Below, one piece after another: positions 53,945-64,000 of a stretch of 64,000 nucleotides of DNA. The first letter of the stretch is position 1. Every line of letters starts with the position of its first letter. This DNA is from Macrothele yani (lineage: Eukaryota; Arthropoda; Arachnida; Araneae; Macrothelidae). The stretch lies in the NCBI GenBank assembly GCA_039090855.1, contig CM077034.1, forward strand, positions 231,325,005-231,389,004, read 5' to 3'. A program made the position numbers and the translations under genes. The notes beneath the pieces are model-generated. The model had not been told where the DNA came from, did not search any database, and saw only the letters and a list, made by a program, of their open reading frames with translations.

Positions 53945-54240
53945 AACTCCATGTTTATCTTTTGAACCCCGATAGTTTTTGAGATGTTTAAAAATGTTCC
54001 ACGATTTCAGCTGCCCCCACCCCCACCCCCGGACATTTCCTGTTTCAGAATAGCTATTCGTTAGCATCGTGTGAACCGGAAGGAGCTACATCTTTATCGT
54101 TCGAATCTGGATAGTTTCTGAGATATTTGTAAAAAGGGTAATGGAGGATGATGAAGAAGTAATTTATTTTCAAAAAGTCTTGTATTCGTTCCTGTCATTA
54201 TCTTAAAGATCTCTCCGTTTCTAGCTTTGAACCGCAGCAG
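53945..54240. repeat. Tandem array remainder after the solo LTR
   Basis: Two degenerate units ('aactccatgtttatcttttg', 'cgttagcatcgtgtgaaccg'), continuing the array interrupted at 52591. They mark the inner edge of the left arm of the inverted duplication. Confidence 0.8.
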
Positions 54241-54700
54241 TTGAAAATACATTCCAAAAAGAACGTGACGGTTTCAACATTTCTTCAATGTGTCTCAAGG
54301 ACCAGAACACAAGAGAACCGGAAAATGCATGGCATAGTAAAACAGCCAAAATCTCGGAGCGGAAACAAACGACGCAATCCAGTCTGTAGTAAACATACAG
54401 TACAAGGCATCACAGAAAGAAACGGAGCATGGCAGAGGCACAAAGCAGTCTGTTACATTACAATCGTGCGCTGTAGTCGGTGGCAGATACAACACGAGGC
54501 GAAGCACACAGGGAACAGTCACTGAGCAGAGGAACGGCTGAGCCAGCAAATAGAGAAAGCACCATACCTGGAACCACGGAGCAACATGATGAGTAGAAAA
54601 CCCAGGAACTATTCCTTCTTCCTTTTAAGGAAAAAACGAAATTATTGGTGCGAAATTATTGCTGTCCATCTGTGGTTAAATATTGGCCACATTGAAAAGA
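54241..54700. other. Probable 3' part of a minus-strand LINE; no gene
   Basis: Purine-rich on the plus strand, with the same composition as the ORF1 remnant that follows. Short frames (94 and 84 codons) have no motif. Assignment to the LINE is inferred from continuity only. Confidence 0.35.
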
Positions 54701-57250
54701 AAAACATTAAGGAAAAACTATTACTTTCTTTAAAATTGGCATTTTCTGTCTAACAGTGGCATAGCAGTTAGACATACTATACAAAACATAGCAGGGTAGG
54801 AAGCAACACATGGGACTCCGGGAAAATCGGGCAGGGGGCATGCTTGAACCACAGAAAAACAGAAGCAGAACGAACGGTGCGAGGCAGTTGGTGATGGTCA
54901 TGTAAAGCGGATGCAGGCAGGACATCGTAAGACAAAACACACAGAAAAAGGTCACAAAGCAGAATGATGAGGGGAAAAAAACGAGGCACGAGAGAAAACA
55001 CTTCACAAAGAGGAGAACGAAACAACAAGGGCTCAAAGAGACAGGGAGAAACATAGCTAAGAAAACACAACAGAAATCAATCATCAAACAAAACCACAAA
55101 GGAGCTAATCAGGTGGACACCGAAGAAGGAGACGATGTTGAGCATGACAAATGAAGTGGTCAAAACAACCATAGTAACATTCGACTTCCGGGTAAGAGCC
55201 CGAAAGGTGAAAAAATGCAAAGTAAGAAGCGCTAAGATTGTCAACCAGAGATGAGTAAACTGCCGGATCGTTGGAAGCAATAAAGTGATTAAGTGGAGCA
55301 TCGTGAGAAGAGTCAAAGAACAATGGGAAAGCGGCATCTAAAGAAAGAGTCTGCGTAAACTCGGGAACAACTTGAAGGCGAGCAACAAGATCAGGCACAA
55401 CAGAGGGACTGTCAAGAACGCGAGCAAAAGTGACGGCAGCAGGATCAGGAGCGGAGCCTTGCGAAGAACGATGAGGAGGAGACATAACCACAGCGGCACG
55501 CTTAGCGCGAATCTTGCGATTAGACCGATGACGACGCTTCTTATTAGGAGCAATACCAGTAGGGAAATGTTGACGAAGAGGACGAGACGACGTAGAAGGA
55601 ACAACAGGCGGCGTCTCGGGAATCTGGCGAGGTGAATAGGGTACAAAGTCGGATGACACATGTAAGGAGGTAACTGCAGGAACAACAGAACCCGGGGAGG
55701 GTGGGGTTTCAAACGAGTCTAGAAGAGGAGCTGTGCGAAAGAGCGGGGACCGATCATGGCGACCAGAAGGTGAAACAAAGACAACGGTACTAGAAGCATC
55801 AGAAGAGCCCCGAGAAGGTGAAAAGGGCGGAGAGCACACCGGAGTACTGGAACCAGTGGAGGAAAGATGAGCGTCTGAGGGTGGCGAAGCCGACGTACGC
55901 AGCGGCGATGGTGGAGCAGAAAATCCCGGGATCGGGATAGACGAGGTGACTTGCGAAAACAAAGAAGGCAGCACCTGAACAGGCGGAGAAGGTGCAGCAA
56001 CAGGATGTGACAAAGCGCAAACATCAGACGATGAAAAAGAAAGAAATACAGACGAAGGCACCGAAACAGGAGCAGTAGATCCAGATGTACCCACAACAGA
56101 CGATGCTGGCGAGGAAGGAAAATGACCAATGGAGGCAGATGATGGAGATGGAGACTAAGAAGGTGTGAACGGATCAGGCGAAAGCGTGGTGACTGGAAGC
56201 GAAGAAAGAGGTTCTGTGACGAGAACTTGAGCAGCCGTTGAAGAAGACTAGGAAGAAATGAAGGGGTATTGCGAGAAATGGTGACCAGGCTGTTTACATG
56301 AGATGCAATGATAGGCAGTGAATACGTTGATTGCGACGTTGTGATGACAACAAATCACCAGAAAAGTTGTGGGGCAGTAAGAAACAGTCTGTGTCAGGGA
56401 AAAAAACTAAGTCTTGGCGGCGGAAGCCAAAATAAGGACGATCACTTTGATCAACATGGGCGGCGGGTATCTTGCGGATATCACCAAGAACGCGGCCACA
56501 CCGAGAAGGAAAAGCATGTAAAAACTCATCGGAAACGTCCGGAGGTACAGGTTACAAATTAAGAAAAACGGGAAAATTTGCAAGGGGGATAGGGACCAAG
56601 CTATGATCTCCAACGGAAAGGCTAGTCGATAGGACTTGAGGAACAAACTCAGGTGAAAAAATATATACAAGAATGGACTTAGGCTTGCTGGCGAAATGTG
56701 TAATTGCACCGGAAGGGAGAAACGACAAGGCAGACATACACTGTATAGACGTGCAACTTGACATTGGGTAAGGCGTCGAACTTGACACTTAAACTAAGAG
56801 TTGAAAGCATTGTACGTGTGCAATAAGCGTGGAACCTTGACGTGAAATATGGGAGTCCAAGGCTGTCGCGAGGAAAGTCGGAGACGTTGAAAACGCATCT
56901 GTAGCAGGATGAGGAGAAGAGCAGTCCTGGGACGCATCCAACACACTTGGAGGACAAGTCATCGAAGCAGCACATAGTGACGTGAGAGGGAAATAGGATT
57001 TAGAAGCAGAAGCACAGGCCATGGACAATGTGTAGGCACACAGATCCACTATAACAAGGTGGAGCACCAGGAAGGCGATCAGCATACCGAAGAAGGCTGC
57101 GCAGAGAACCACTGTCAATGAGTGGAACACAAGGAAGGTAATCCACACACCGGTGAAGGCAGCGCAGAGAACCATTAACGATGATTGGAGCGCAAACACG
57201 GAAGGCAAACGTAGACACAGCAGCAGGAAGGCTACTACATGCAGCAGACA
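54700..57250 (-). mobile_element. LINE remnant with ORF1 (core of the inverted duplication)
   Basis: Minus-strand composition and ORF1 content suggest a non-LTR element. 57040-57200 shows two to three degenerate 63-66-bp direct repeats ('gaaggctgcgcagagaacca', 'gaaggcagcgcagagaacca'), as often seen in LINE 5' regions. No RT sequence was found, so either the element is 3'-deleted or the ORF2 is elsewhere. Confidence 0.5.
55105..56800 (-). pseudogene. Gag-like ORF1 with degenerate zinc knuckle and Pro/Ser-rich tail
   Basis: Read on the minus strand: SKPKSILVYIFSPEFVPQVL and VGDHSLVPIPLANFPVFL, then after frame changes PPDVSDEFLHAF, CGRVLGDIRKIPA and VDQSDRPYFGF, the gag-like core. CISCKQPGHHFSQY follows, a CCHC knuckle whose last Cys is Tyr. 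The remaining 329 codons (56094-55105) are one open frame, Pro/Ser-rich and then basic (PNKKRRHRSNRKIRAKRAA, a possible nuclear signal), with a helical-looking end. Frameshifts upstream. The family resembles ORF1 of arthropod LINEs; clade unknown. Confidence 0.6.
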
Positions 57251-57284
57251 GTTTTAGAGCAAAAAGTCAAGGCGAGTCACGATG

Positions 57285-57443
57285 GGCAGATTGTAAACAG
57301 GCCCAACGAGATGAATTGTAAACAGGCCCAACGAAATGAATTGTAAACAGGCCCAACGAAATGAATTGTAAACAGGCCCAAAGAAATGAATTGTAAACAG
57401 GCCCAACGAAATGAATTGTAAACAGGCCCAACGAGATGAATTA
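57285..57443. repeat. 25-bp minisatellite, about six copies
   Basis: Unit 'gtaaacaggcccaacgaaat' plus 'gaatt', exactly 25 bp, with variants 'aacgagat' and 'aaagaaat'. It sits just upstream (minus-strand sense) of the LINE remnant. Confidence 0.9.
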
Positions 57444-58025
57444 TAAAGGAATATCGGCAAAATATGCATGTACCAACTCGAAAGAATGACTAGGAAGAGA
57501 GCGCAGACATTCATGCACGAGAGAAACACAAATTAATTCGGCGGTGGGCGCTAGATACAGGCGGAGCACAAAATGCAGAGCTCGAAAGGGCGTGGCCAGC
57601 AGAGCAACGTGACGGGATGCTGTGTGAGTCAAATATCGTACAAAGACAATTGTTTGGATGGGACCATTTCAAGAATGTTTGTTTTAAATTTAAGGGTGCA
57701 TCTGCTTTCGCCGCCAAGAGCGAAATGCAAATTCCACCGATTTCAAAATACATTTTGCTTCATATCGTTGCTCAAAAATCAGATTGAAACACTTTCGACG
57801 CCTATTGAATGTACCATTTTTACGTACAGCTTATTGTATCTTAATATTACCGAATTTTTCTGTTACGACCAGCAAATACGTACATTACTGTTTGTGAAAA
57901 TTGCAACGCCAAAAAAGAATCGCACTATTCAAAAGAAATTTATATCACAGATTCCTCATGTTGCAGGAGATAACTGATTTTATTTTTAGATCTATAGAAG
58001 ATTTTGTCAATTCAAATCTCAGTAC
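57444..58025. other. No gene recognised
   Basis: Frames up to 134 codons (57573-57977 plus) have no recognisable domain. Nothing supported. Confidence 0.45.
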
Positions 58026-58077
58026 TATTTGTTCAGTTGCTGCCTACCAAAGATGGTAGGCAGCAACTGAACAAATA
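58026..58077. repeat. Perfect 24-bp inverted repeat with 4-nt loop
   Basis: TATTTGTTCAGTTGCTGCCT continuing to ACCA, loop AAGA, then the exact complement (58054-58077). 24 of 24 bases pair. It could fold as a microRNA-like hairpin or be a fresh foldback; 12 bp (CCAAAGATGGTA) also recur inverted at 58263-58274. Confidence 0.9.
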
Positions 58078-58185
58078 ACTAGTATACGAATGAATAATTA
58101 ATACACACAATTGACGTAGATTTGGGACATCAAACAGATGGCATGGCTCTTTCCACGGTTTTAAGTGAGTCACGGGAAAAGTATC

Positions 58186-58253
58186 ATCGGCCGCCAACGG
58201 AAATCGAACCAAGGGTCTTCCAGTTACTCGCTGGACATGCTACCACTGCACCA
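58186..58253 (-). tRNA. tRNA-like module, left SINE copy
   Basis: Reads GGTGCAGTGGTAGCATG then TCCAG-CGAGTAA-CTGGA and GGTTCGATTTC (B box). The 5' acceptor strand is degraded. Pseudo-tRNA in a SINE. Confidence 0.35.
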
Positions 58254-58360
58254 ATTGCTTCTTACCATCTTTGGGGAATCCCCACCATTGTGCGGGTCTC
58301 CAAGAAGCAACCAGCCATGTGGTTTGGCAATTGATCACACGTGAGTCTGGAGAATTCGAG

Positions 58361-58433
58361 GCCGCTGCGGTGCAGTGGTAGCATGTCCAGCGCGTAACTG
58401 GAAGACCATGAATTCAATTCCCGGTGGCGGCCG
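58361..58433 (+). tRNA. tRNA-like module, right SINE copy
   Basis: The acceptor stem has 7 pairs (last T-G), anticodon stem 5 pairs, loop CGCGTAA with triplet CGT at the anticodon position (would be Thr), but U33 is G and the T stem (ATGAA...CCCGG) does not pair. A SINE head, not a functional tRNA. Confidence 0.4.
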
Positions 58434-58496
58434 ATGATAGTTTTTCCGTGACTCACTTAAAAACGTGGAAAGAGAAATGACTTCTGTTTGATGTTC

Positions 58497-59588
58497 CTAA
58501 TCCACGTCGATTGTGTGTATTAATGCAGGACAATTACAGAGGCATCTGTGGCACGTAGTCCGGTCATCTTCAATAGCGCGTCGCACCGCTTCGTGCGGTG
58601 ATACATGTTGTAATATGGTCCAGCATAGAGGCGAACAGACGCCTGATGTCGTGCTGAAGAGGGCCCACACTTGTTGAACGGTGTGCTCCAAATCCCGGAT
58701 AGTGCGGCACAGAGTCAACCGGCGTTTCAACTGGTCCCACGCATGCTCGATAGAGGACATGTTCGGTGAGCGGGCAGGCCATGGAACTGTATGGACATGA
58801 CGTAGGCAGTCCTAGGAAACCCGAGCCGTGTGCGGGATGGCAGTATCCTGCTGGTATAGCGCACCTAGAATTCCGCCCAGGAGTGGGAGCACATGGGGCC
58901 ATATGATCTCATCCACATACCGCTGGCCCGACAATGATCCACGTACTACTACTAGAGCTGATCGGCTATCGTAGGCAATAAACCATAAAGGCTCCCTAGA
59001 CCATAATGCCTGCAGTGGGGTAGGTGGGACGCTCGATAGCAAATTTGGAATTGTGCCGTTGACCCCGGGACCTCCACACCCGGACACGATGATCATCTGT
59101 CCCCAAAACGAACCGACACCAATCGTTGAACACCACACGTCGCCAGTCTGTGGCGTTCCACGTTGCTCTCGCCTGGCACCATTGCAAACGGAGCCGGCGA
59201 TGATCCGGTGTTAATGGCAGAACACGTAAGAGGCGCTGGGATCGCAAATTCGCTTCCGCGAGGCTTCAGGAAATGGCTCGTTGGCTCACAAGAGCCGCTA
59301 CATTTGCCTGGGGAGAGGACAGGGTTCTCGTGGGATCCATTCGTGCCTGCCGTACGAACTGTCGATCCTCTCTACGGATGGTCCTCCTGGTTCGTTCGGA
59401 GACACCCGCTGTGTGGCAGTGCCGTCACGTGTCCACTGCTCCCAACACAGTCGGACGGTATGGTCAGAACGATCCACGTGGTGGGTTATACGGCGCACCG
59501 ACCGACCTGCTGTTTTCAGCCCGATGATCAGGCCTCTCTCATAGCCCGTAAGTTGCATACATCGACGTCTCTGGTGTCTACCCGGCAT
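58497..59588 (-). pseudogene. Tc1-like transposase, frameshifted
   Basis: The start at 59588 (MPGRHQRRRCMQLTGYERGL) is the normal N-terminus; HTH (SVRRITHHVDRSDHTVRLCW), linker, then LRLQWCQARATWNATDWRRV with VVFNDWCRFVL (the first Asp block is damaged: FSDE to FNDW). LYQQDTAIPHTARVS gives the second Asp, and MSSIEHAWDQLKRRL the Glu region. At least three frame changes. It ends near 58500 against the SINE pair; terminal repeats were not identified. Confidence 0.78.
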
Positions 59589-59799
59589 TCTTGTCACTCT
59601 ATACTCTTGCTTGCGCCGGCCGGTGCTTTTCTCTTTCATGGGGCATCGACTACACGCCGGTTTATAAGGCTGCCGGTTCGTGCTAGCAGCGCCGCCACAA
59701 GGTGTGCGGTTATGCACACTCGCACCAAACGCACCCTAGCTATTTGCAAAGTTTCGCGGTTGTAGCATGTTTTCTTCTAGGTGTGCAAATTTCTTGTCC

Positions 59800-60905
59800 A
59801 CGAGTGTACAAGAAGCAAGTGGAAGAATTGAAACTTCACTCGCCCAAGTTTTCCCCAGCTGTCTCAACGAAGGTAAGATTCCTGAGTATTGGGATAATGG
59901 TACAATGATCCTGCTACATAAAAAAGGTGACGTTGAGGATCTCAGGACCTACAGGCTCATCAGCCTCCTATCAGTTATTTATAAAATTTTCACTTAGGTT
60001 CTTTCACATCGCATGAAGGTAAAACTGGACATGGCTCAAGCAAGAGAAGAAGCTGAATTCAGAAGTGGCTACAGCACTGAAGATCATGTCCATGTACTTA
60101 GAGAACTAACTGAAAGAACAAGAGAATATGAACTCCCATTATGCAAGGCTTCTATTGATTACAAAAAGACCTTCGATTCCGTAAAACCATCAGCAGTTAC
60201 AACTGCTTTGAAAACCTGCGGTATTGCAGATGCATACATTAGCATTATTAATAGTATCTCTGAAAATGCAATTGCAAAAGTTTGGATATTTGGGGATGCA
60301 GCACTAATAAAAATTGGAAATCTAGTGACAAAGTAAAATCATATCTCCCAAACTCTTTAATCCTACATAGCAAAATATTTTTTAATTACTGAACTGGGAC
60401 AAAGAAAAAAATATTTATGCAGATAATTCAAATCTCGTTCGTTTTGCTGATGACGTTGTCATTTTTGCAACTACGACTTCTGAACCGCAGAATACGATCC
60501 AGGAACTTGCTGACAAGAGTAAAGAAGTGGAATTAAAAATGAACTTTCAGAAGGCAAAAGTGACGTATATTGCTTTTACAAGAAACGAAGATTTATTTAT
60601 TGATGGTGAAAAGCTTGAGACAACCGATACCTACATTTATCTTGGGCAGCAGATATGAAGTAAGGAAAAAATTGATGAAGAAATTAATCTGCGTGTAAAA
60701 CTTGGATGGATAGTTTTTGGAAGAAGAAGTACAATTTTTACGAAAGGTATGCCATTGTGTTTTAAAAGATAAGGGTTTAATCAGTTCATCCTGCCAGTGC
60801 TTACGTATGGAGCAGAGACATGGACCTTAACTAAACAAGTTAGTAAAATAATGCAATGCATTGAATATGATACGCTTTCCAACATACCAGAAATAATTAC
60901 TCAAG
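59800..60905 (+). mobile_element. RTE-type LINE (family A), decayed copy
   Basis: Reads KIPEYWDNGTMILLHKKGDV, LISLLSVIYKIFT, FRSGYSTEDHVHVLRELTER, PLCKASIDYKKTFDSV (RT catalytic Asp region, with stops between), later RFADDVVIFATTTSE (FADD) and LPVLTYGAETWTL. It overlaps and extends 5' of the copy at 23447. It lacks the C-terminal GRPHGRW part and the TGATGA tail. Confidence 0.8.
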
Positions 60906-61009
60906 TTATGAGAATAATGGCTGTGGAATAAATCTCGGTCCTGTGCCCTGACCTTTGATCCCATTTTGATGATTTTCAACAGAACCGGTTTTCAACAGAA
61001 CCGTCCATG

Positions 61010-62290
61010 ATGAAGGGGGGGTGTGAAATGGTAGGCCTGTAATATTATTTGTTAAATTTCTCAAAAACTATTGCGGTTCAAACGATGAAAATGGAGTTTT
61101 TTCGGTTCATACGATTTGCTAACGAAAGGCTATTTTGAAATTTTGAATTTCCAGGGGGGGGGGGGGCTGGTGAAATGGTCAGTCTCTCTTTATATATGCA
61201 AATTCTCAATATTATTTATTAAATATTTCAAAAACTATTTAACTATTGCGCTTCAAACGATAAAAAGGAGTCCATTCCTGTTCATACGATTTACTAACGA
61301 ATGGCTATTTCGGAATTTTGAATTTCCATGATGAGGGGGGGGTGAAATGGTAGGCCTGTAACATTATTTGTTAAATATATCAAAAACTATTGCTGTTCAA
61401 ACGAAGAAAATGGAGTTCTTTTTGGTTTATACGATTAGCTAACGAATGGTTATTTTGAAATTTTGAATTTCCATGGTGGGGGGCTGGTGAAATGGTCAGT
61501 CTCTCTGTATATATGCAAATTCTCAATATTGTTTTTTAAATATCTCAAAAACTATTGCGGTTCAAATGATAAAAATGGAGTTCATTCCTGTTCATACGAT
61601 TTACTAACGAATGGCTATTTCGGAATTTAAAATTTCTATGATGAGGGGGAGGGGGATGAAAAGGCCTGTAACATTCTTTTTTAAATATCTCAAAAATTAT
61701 TGCCGTTCAAACGATGAAAATGGAGTTCTTTTCAGTTCATACGATTCGCTAACGAATGCCTATTTTGAAATTTTGAATTTCCATGGTGGGGGGCTGGTGA
61801 AATGGTCGGTCTTTCTGTATATATGCAAATTCTCAATATTATTTTTTAAATATCACAAAAACTGTTGCGGTTCAAACGATAGAAATGGAGTTCATTCCGG
61901 TTCGTACGATTTACTAACGAATGGCTATTTCGAAATTTTGAATTTCCATGGTGGGGGGGCTGGTGAAATGGTCGGCCTCCTATATTTATATGCAAATGCT
62001 CAATATTATTTGTTAAATATCTCAAAAACTATTGTGGTTCAAACGATGAAAATGGAGTTCATTCCGGTTCATACGACTTATTAACGAATGGATATGCTGA
62101 AATTTGAAATATCTATTTTTGGGGGTACCATTTCACCAGTCCCCCCCACACACACTTTGTTTTTTAAATAACTCAAAAACTATTGCGGTTCAAACGAAAA
62201 AAATTGAGTTCATTCCGGTTCATACGTGGTACAAACGAATGGTGTCTGAAAAAATTAAAAAATTCCGTGGGGGGGGGGGGGGGCTGGTGA
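61010..62290. repeat. Tandem array, right arm of inverted duplication
   Basis: Inverted counterpart of 50780-52200 ('tatctcaaaaactattgcgg', 'acgatttactaacgaatggc', G-rich joints 'ggtggggggctggtgaaatg'). About eight units. Frames such as 61611-62084 are repeat artefacts. Confidence 0.88.
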
Positions 62291-63283
62291 AATGCACCTC
62301 TGAACTACAACAACAAAAAGACGTCCGCACCATGCCAAGAGTTGTAGCTTGCCTAAGTGCACGTTTTATTCAGAGCAAAGATTGCGAAATAAATTTTTCA
62401 TCCAAACCGAAACTAAACAACATATCCCTCTCTGATAGATCAAGGTTCAACTTTGCACGAAGAAGGAACACAAACAAGAACGCTAACCGAAAGTAAACAG
62501 CATACCCTTCTCTGATGGGATGAAGGTTCAACTTTGGCTGCACCAAGAACTCAGTAACGCTGTCTCGATTCTCTCAAACTTGTGATATACCGGTTACGTA
62601 AACGAATCAAAGAACTGTGAATTTGTGATAATCAGAAATTACAAAATTGATGTACATCGCAAAAAGCGTATAAATGAATTAATTAGCTATTATCGAATTG
62701 GAAAAGCTTAGAAAATACAGTAAAATATCGGGACAAATGCAGAATTACGTATAAATATCAAAAAATATAACTGGAGTACGCATAGCCGAAGTTTCAGTCT
62801 GTGACTTATACCTGTAACTTAACCCTCCTTTCGAGTTGCTTCTAAACTAAAGATTTTCCCACTGAAGAGTCCGCTACTTCTCTAACAGTTTGTACATTTT
62901 AGCGACACTGACAGTGAGTCACAGCAAAATTTATAGACAACCTTGATTGTAAAAATGGGGGGGGGGTGTAGAGGGAAAGATTGCAAGTAATTGTGGGGAA
63001 CTGATATAAAAAAAGAGATTTAAACGAATACGCATTGTTGCTATATGTTGATCTAAGAGCTATTTTGTGTCAAATGATGAATCACAATGTGACGATTTTT
63101 TATAAAGATGACCTTCGAACTTTCATTGAGTGGAAAATTAAGGGAAAGGAGATTTTAAACATAAATTCTTTTGGTGATTCTTCCAACTTGGCCGTTCGGC
63201 TTCTGGGTTATTACAAAAGTGTGTTTTATATGCAACTAGGAATATTAATCAAATTAGTTAACCATTAAGCTACTGCTTCGAAA
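62291..63283. repeat. Unique segment, right arm of inverted duplication
   Basis: Inverted copy of 49666-50780. About 118 bp present on the left (near 50152-50270) are missing here, with TGAAA at both edges of the missing part. Otherwise nearly identical by eye. Confidence 0.85.
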
Positions 63284-64000
63284 ATCAAGAGTCAAAAAGT
63301 ACCACTTCTGGTGGTGTACAAAATCTTCTTTTGGGTGTACAAAACTATGACATCACTCTGGCAGTGTTTTTTTAAATTTTGGAAAAGTGGCACTCCAAGT
63401 TCATGCTCGAGGCCCACAAAGGAGAGTAAAAAAGTACCACTTCCGGTGGTGTACAAAATTTTCTTTTGGGTGTACAAAACTAGGAAAACACTCTAACAGT
63501 GTTTTTTTTTTTTTTTTCAATTTTGGAAAATTAGCTCTCCAAGTACATGCTCGAGGGCCACAAAGAAAAATCAAAAAGTACTATTTCCGGTGGTGTACAC
63601 ACTTTTCTTTTGAGTGTACAAAACTGTACAAAACTAGGACTGCACTCTGGCAGTGTTTATTTTCGTTTTCGGAAAAATGGCACTCCAAGTATATGCTCGA
63701 GGGCCACAAAGGAGAGTCAAAAAGAACTATTTCCGGTGCTGTACAAAATTTTCTTTTGGGTGTACAAACTGTACAAAACTAAAACAGTGCTTATTTTCCT
63801 TTTTGGAAAAGTGGCACTCCAAGTACATGCTCGAGGGCCACAAAGGGGAGTCAAAAAGTACCACTTCCTGTGGTGTACAAAATTTTCTTTTGGGTGTACA
63901 AAACTGTACAAAACTAGGACAACACTCTGGCAGTGTTTATTTTTGTTTTTGGAAAAGTGGCACTCCAAGTACATGCTCGAGGGCTACAAAGGAGAGTCAA
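63284..64000. repeat. ~150-bp satellite, right arm, runs off the window
   Basis: Inverted copy of the diverged end of the array at 48214-49665 ('ggtggtgtacaaaattttct', 'catgctcgagggccacaaag'). It continues beyond the right window edge. Confidence 0.9.

Larger units (their letters stand above)
58098..58536. mobile_element. Inverted pair of a third tRNA-derived SINE
   Basis: Arms 58098-58256 and 58363-58536 are inverted copies, imperfect. Each has a tRNA-like module near the centre and the block 'tgactcactta...acgtggaaagag' / 'tgatgttcctaatccacg' outside. In the right copy the anticodon stem TCCAG/CTGGA and the acceptor GGCCGCT/GGCGGCC pair fully. Confidence 0.75.

Noticed and set aside
57573..57977. 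134-codon plus-strand frame
   Set aside because: No recognisable domain, no splice context, AT-rich; left as unassigned.

Overview
This is a eukaryotic, repeat-dominated window, most likely from an arthropod (a chelicerate would fit, but the species cannot be fixed from sequence). Supporting signs are GT-AG exon borders with consistent phase separated by introns of 14 to 17 kb, many decayed Tc1/mariner transposons, RTE-type and other LINEs, tRNA-headed SINEs, solo LTRs and long satellite arrays. No bacterial-style operons are present. Nearly all long open frames belong to mobile elements or are artefacts of tandem repeats.

Layout. 1-1.4 kb: tandem tRNA-like repeat. 1.8-7.5 kb: Tc1-like elements, including one inserted inside another, plus a candidate host exon (5713-5894). 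7.5-12.4 kb: a LINE inserted antisense into a copy of its own family, then another Tc1. 12.6-14.8 kb: a DDE transposon carrying a multimeric SINE. 14.8-18.5 kb: 128-bp satellite. 19.3-21.3 kb: 70-bp palindromic satellite with a 209-bp higher-order repeat. 21.7-23.0 kb: mariner. 23.3 kb: second candidate exon, then an RTE LINE. 24.5-28.4 kb: 88+96-bp dimeric satellite interrupted by a solo LTR. 28.5-33.5 kb: a mariner broken by a foldback element and a LINE ORF1 fragment. 33.5-37.5 kb: a SINE with 12 body copies, then an ORF1-only retroposon with an intact 577-codon ORF. 37.75 kb: third candidate exon. 37.9-39.5 kb: a Penelope-like fragment with inverted terminal repeats. 39.7-41.7 kb: a Tc1 remnant, a minisatellite derived from it, and a tRNA SINE. 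42.1-45.8 kb: a second foldback element. 46.4-48.2 kb: a five-body SINE and two Tc1 pieces. 48.2 kb to the window end: the arms of a very large inverted duplication around a core holding a LINE ORF1 remnant, a Tc1 and an RTE remnant.

The most notable objects are: (1) two copies of a non-autonomous foldback element (28689-31211 and 42130-45778). Their inverted arms are built from 15-17-bp modules, both have 8-9-bp target duplications, and one has a paralogous empty site at 8.0 kb. (2) An ORF1-only retroposon (35260-37523) sharing its 3' tail with the resident SINE family. (3) SINE loci whose body is repeated 5-12 times inside one target-site-duplication pair. (4) A 16-kb-scale palindrome. (5) Three phase-compatible exons of an unidentified Ser/Pro-rich host protein.

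Limits: boundaries come from reading repeats and target duplications by eye. LINE clades, transposon subfamilies and the identity of the host gene were not confirmed by any search.
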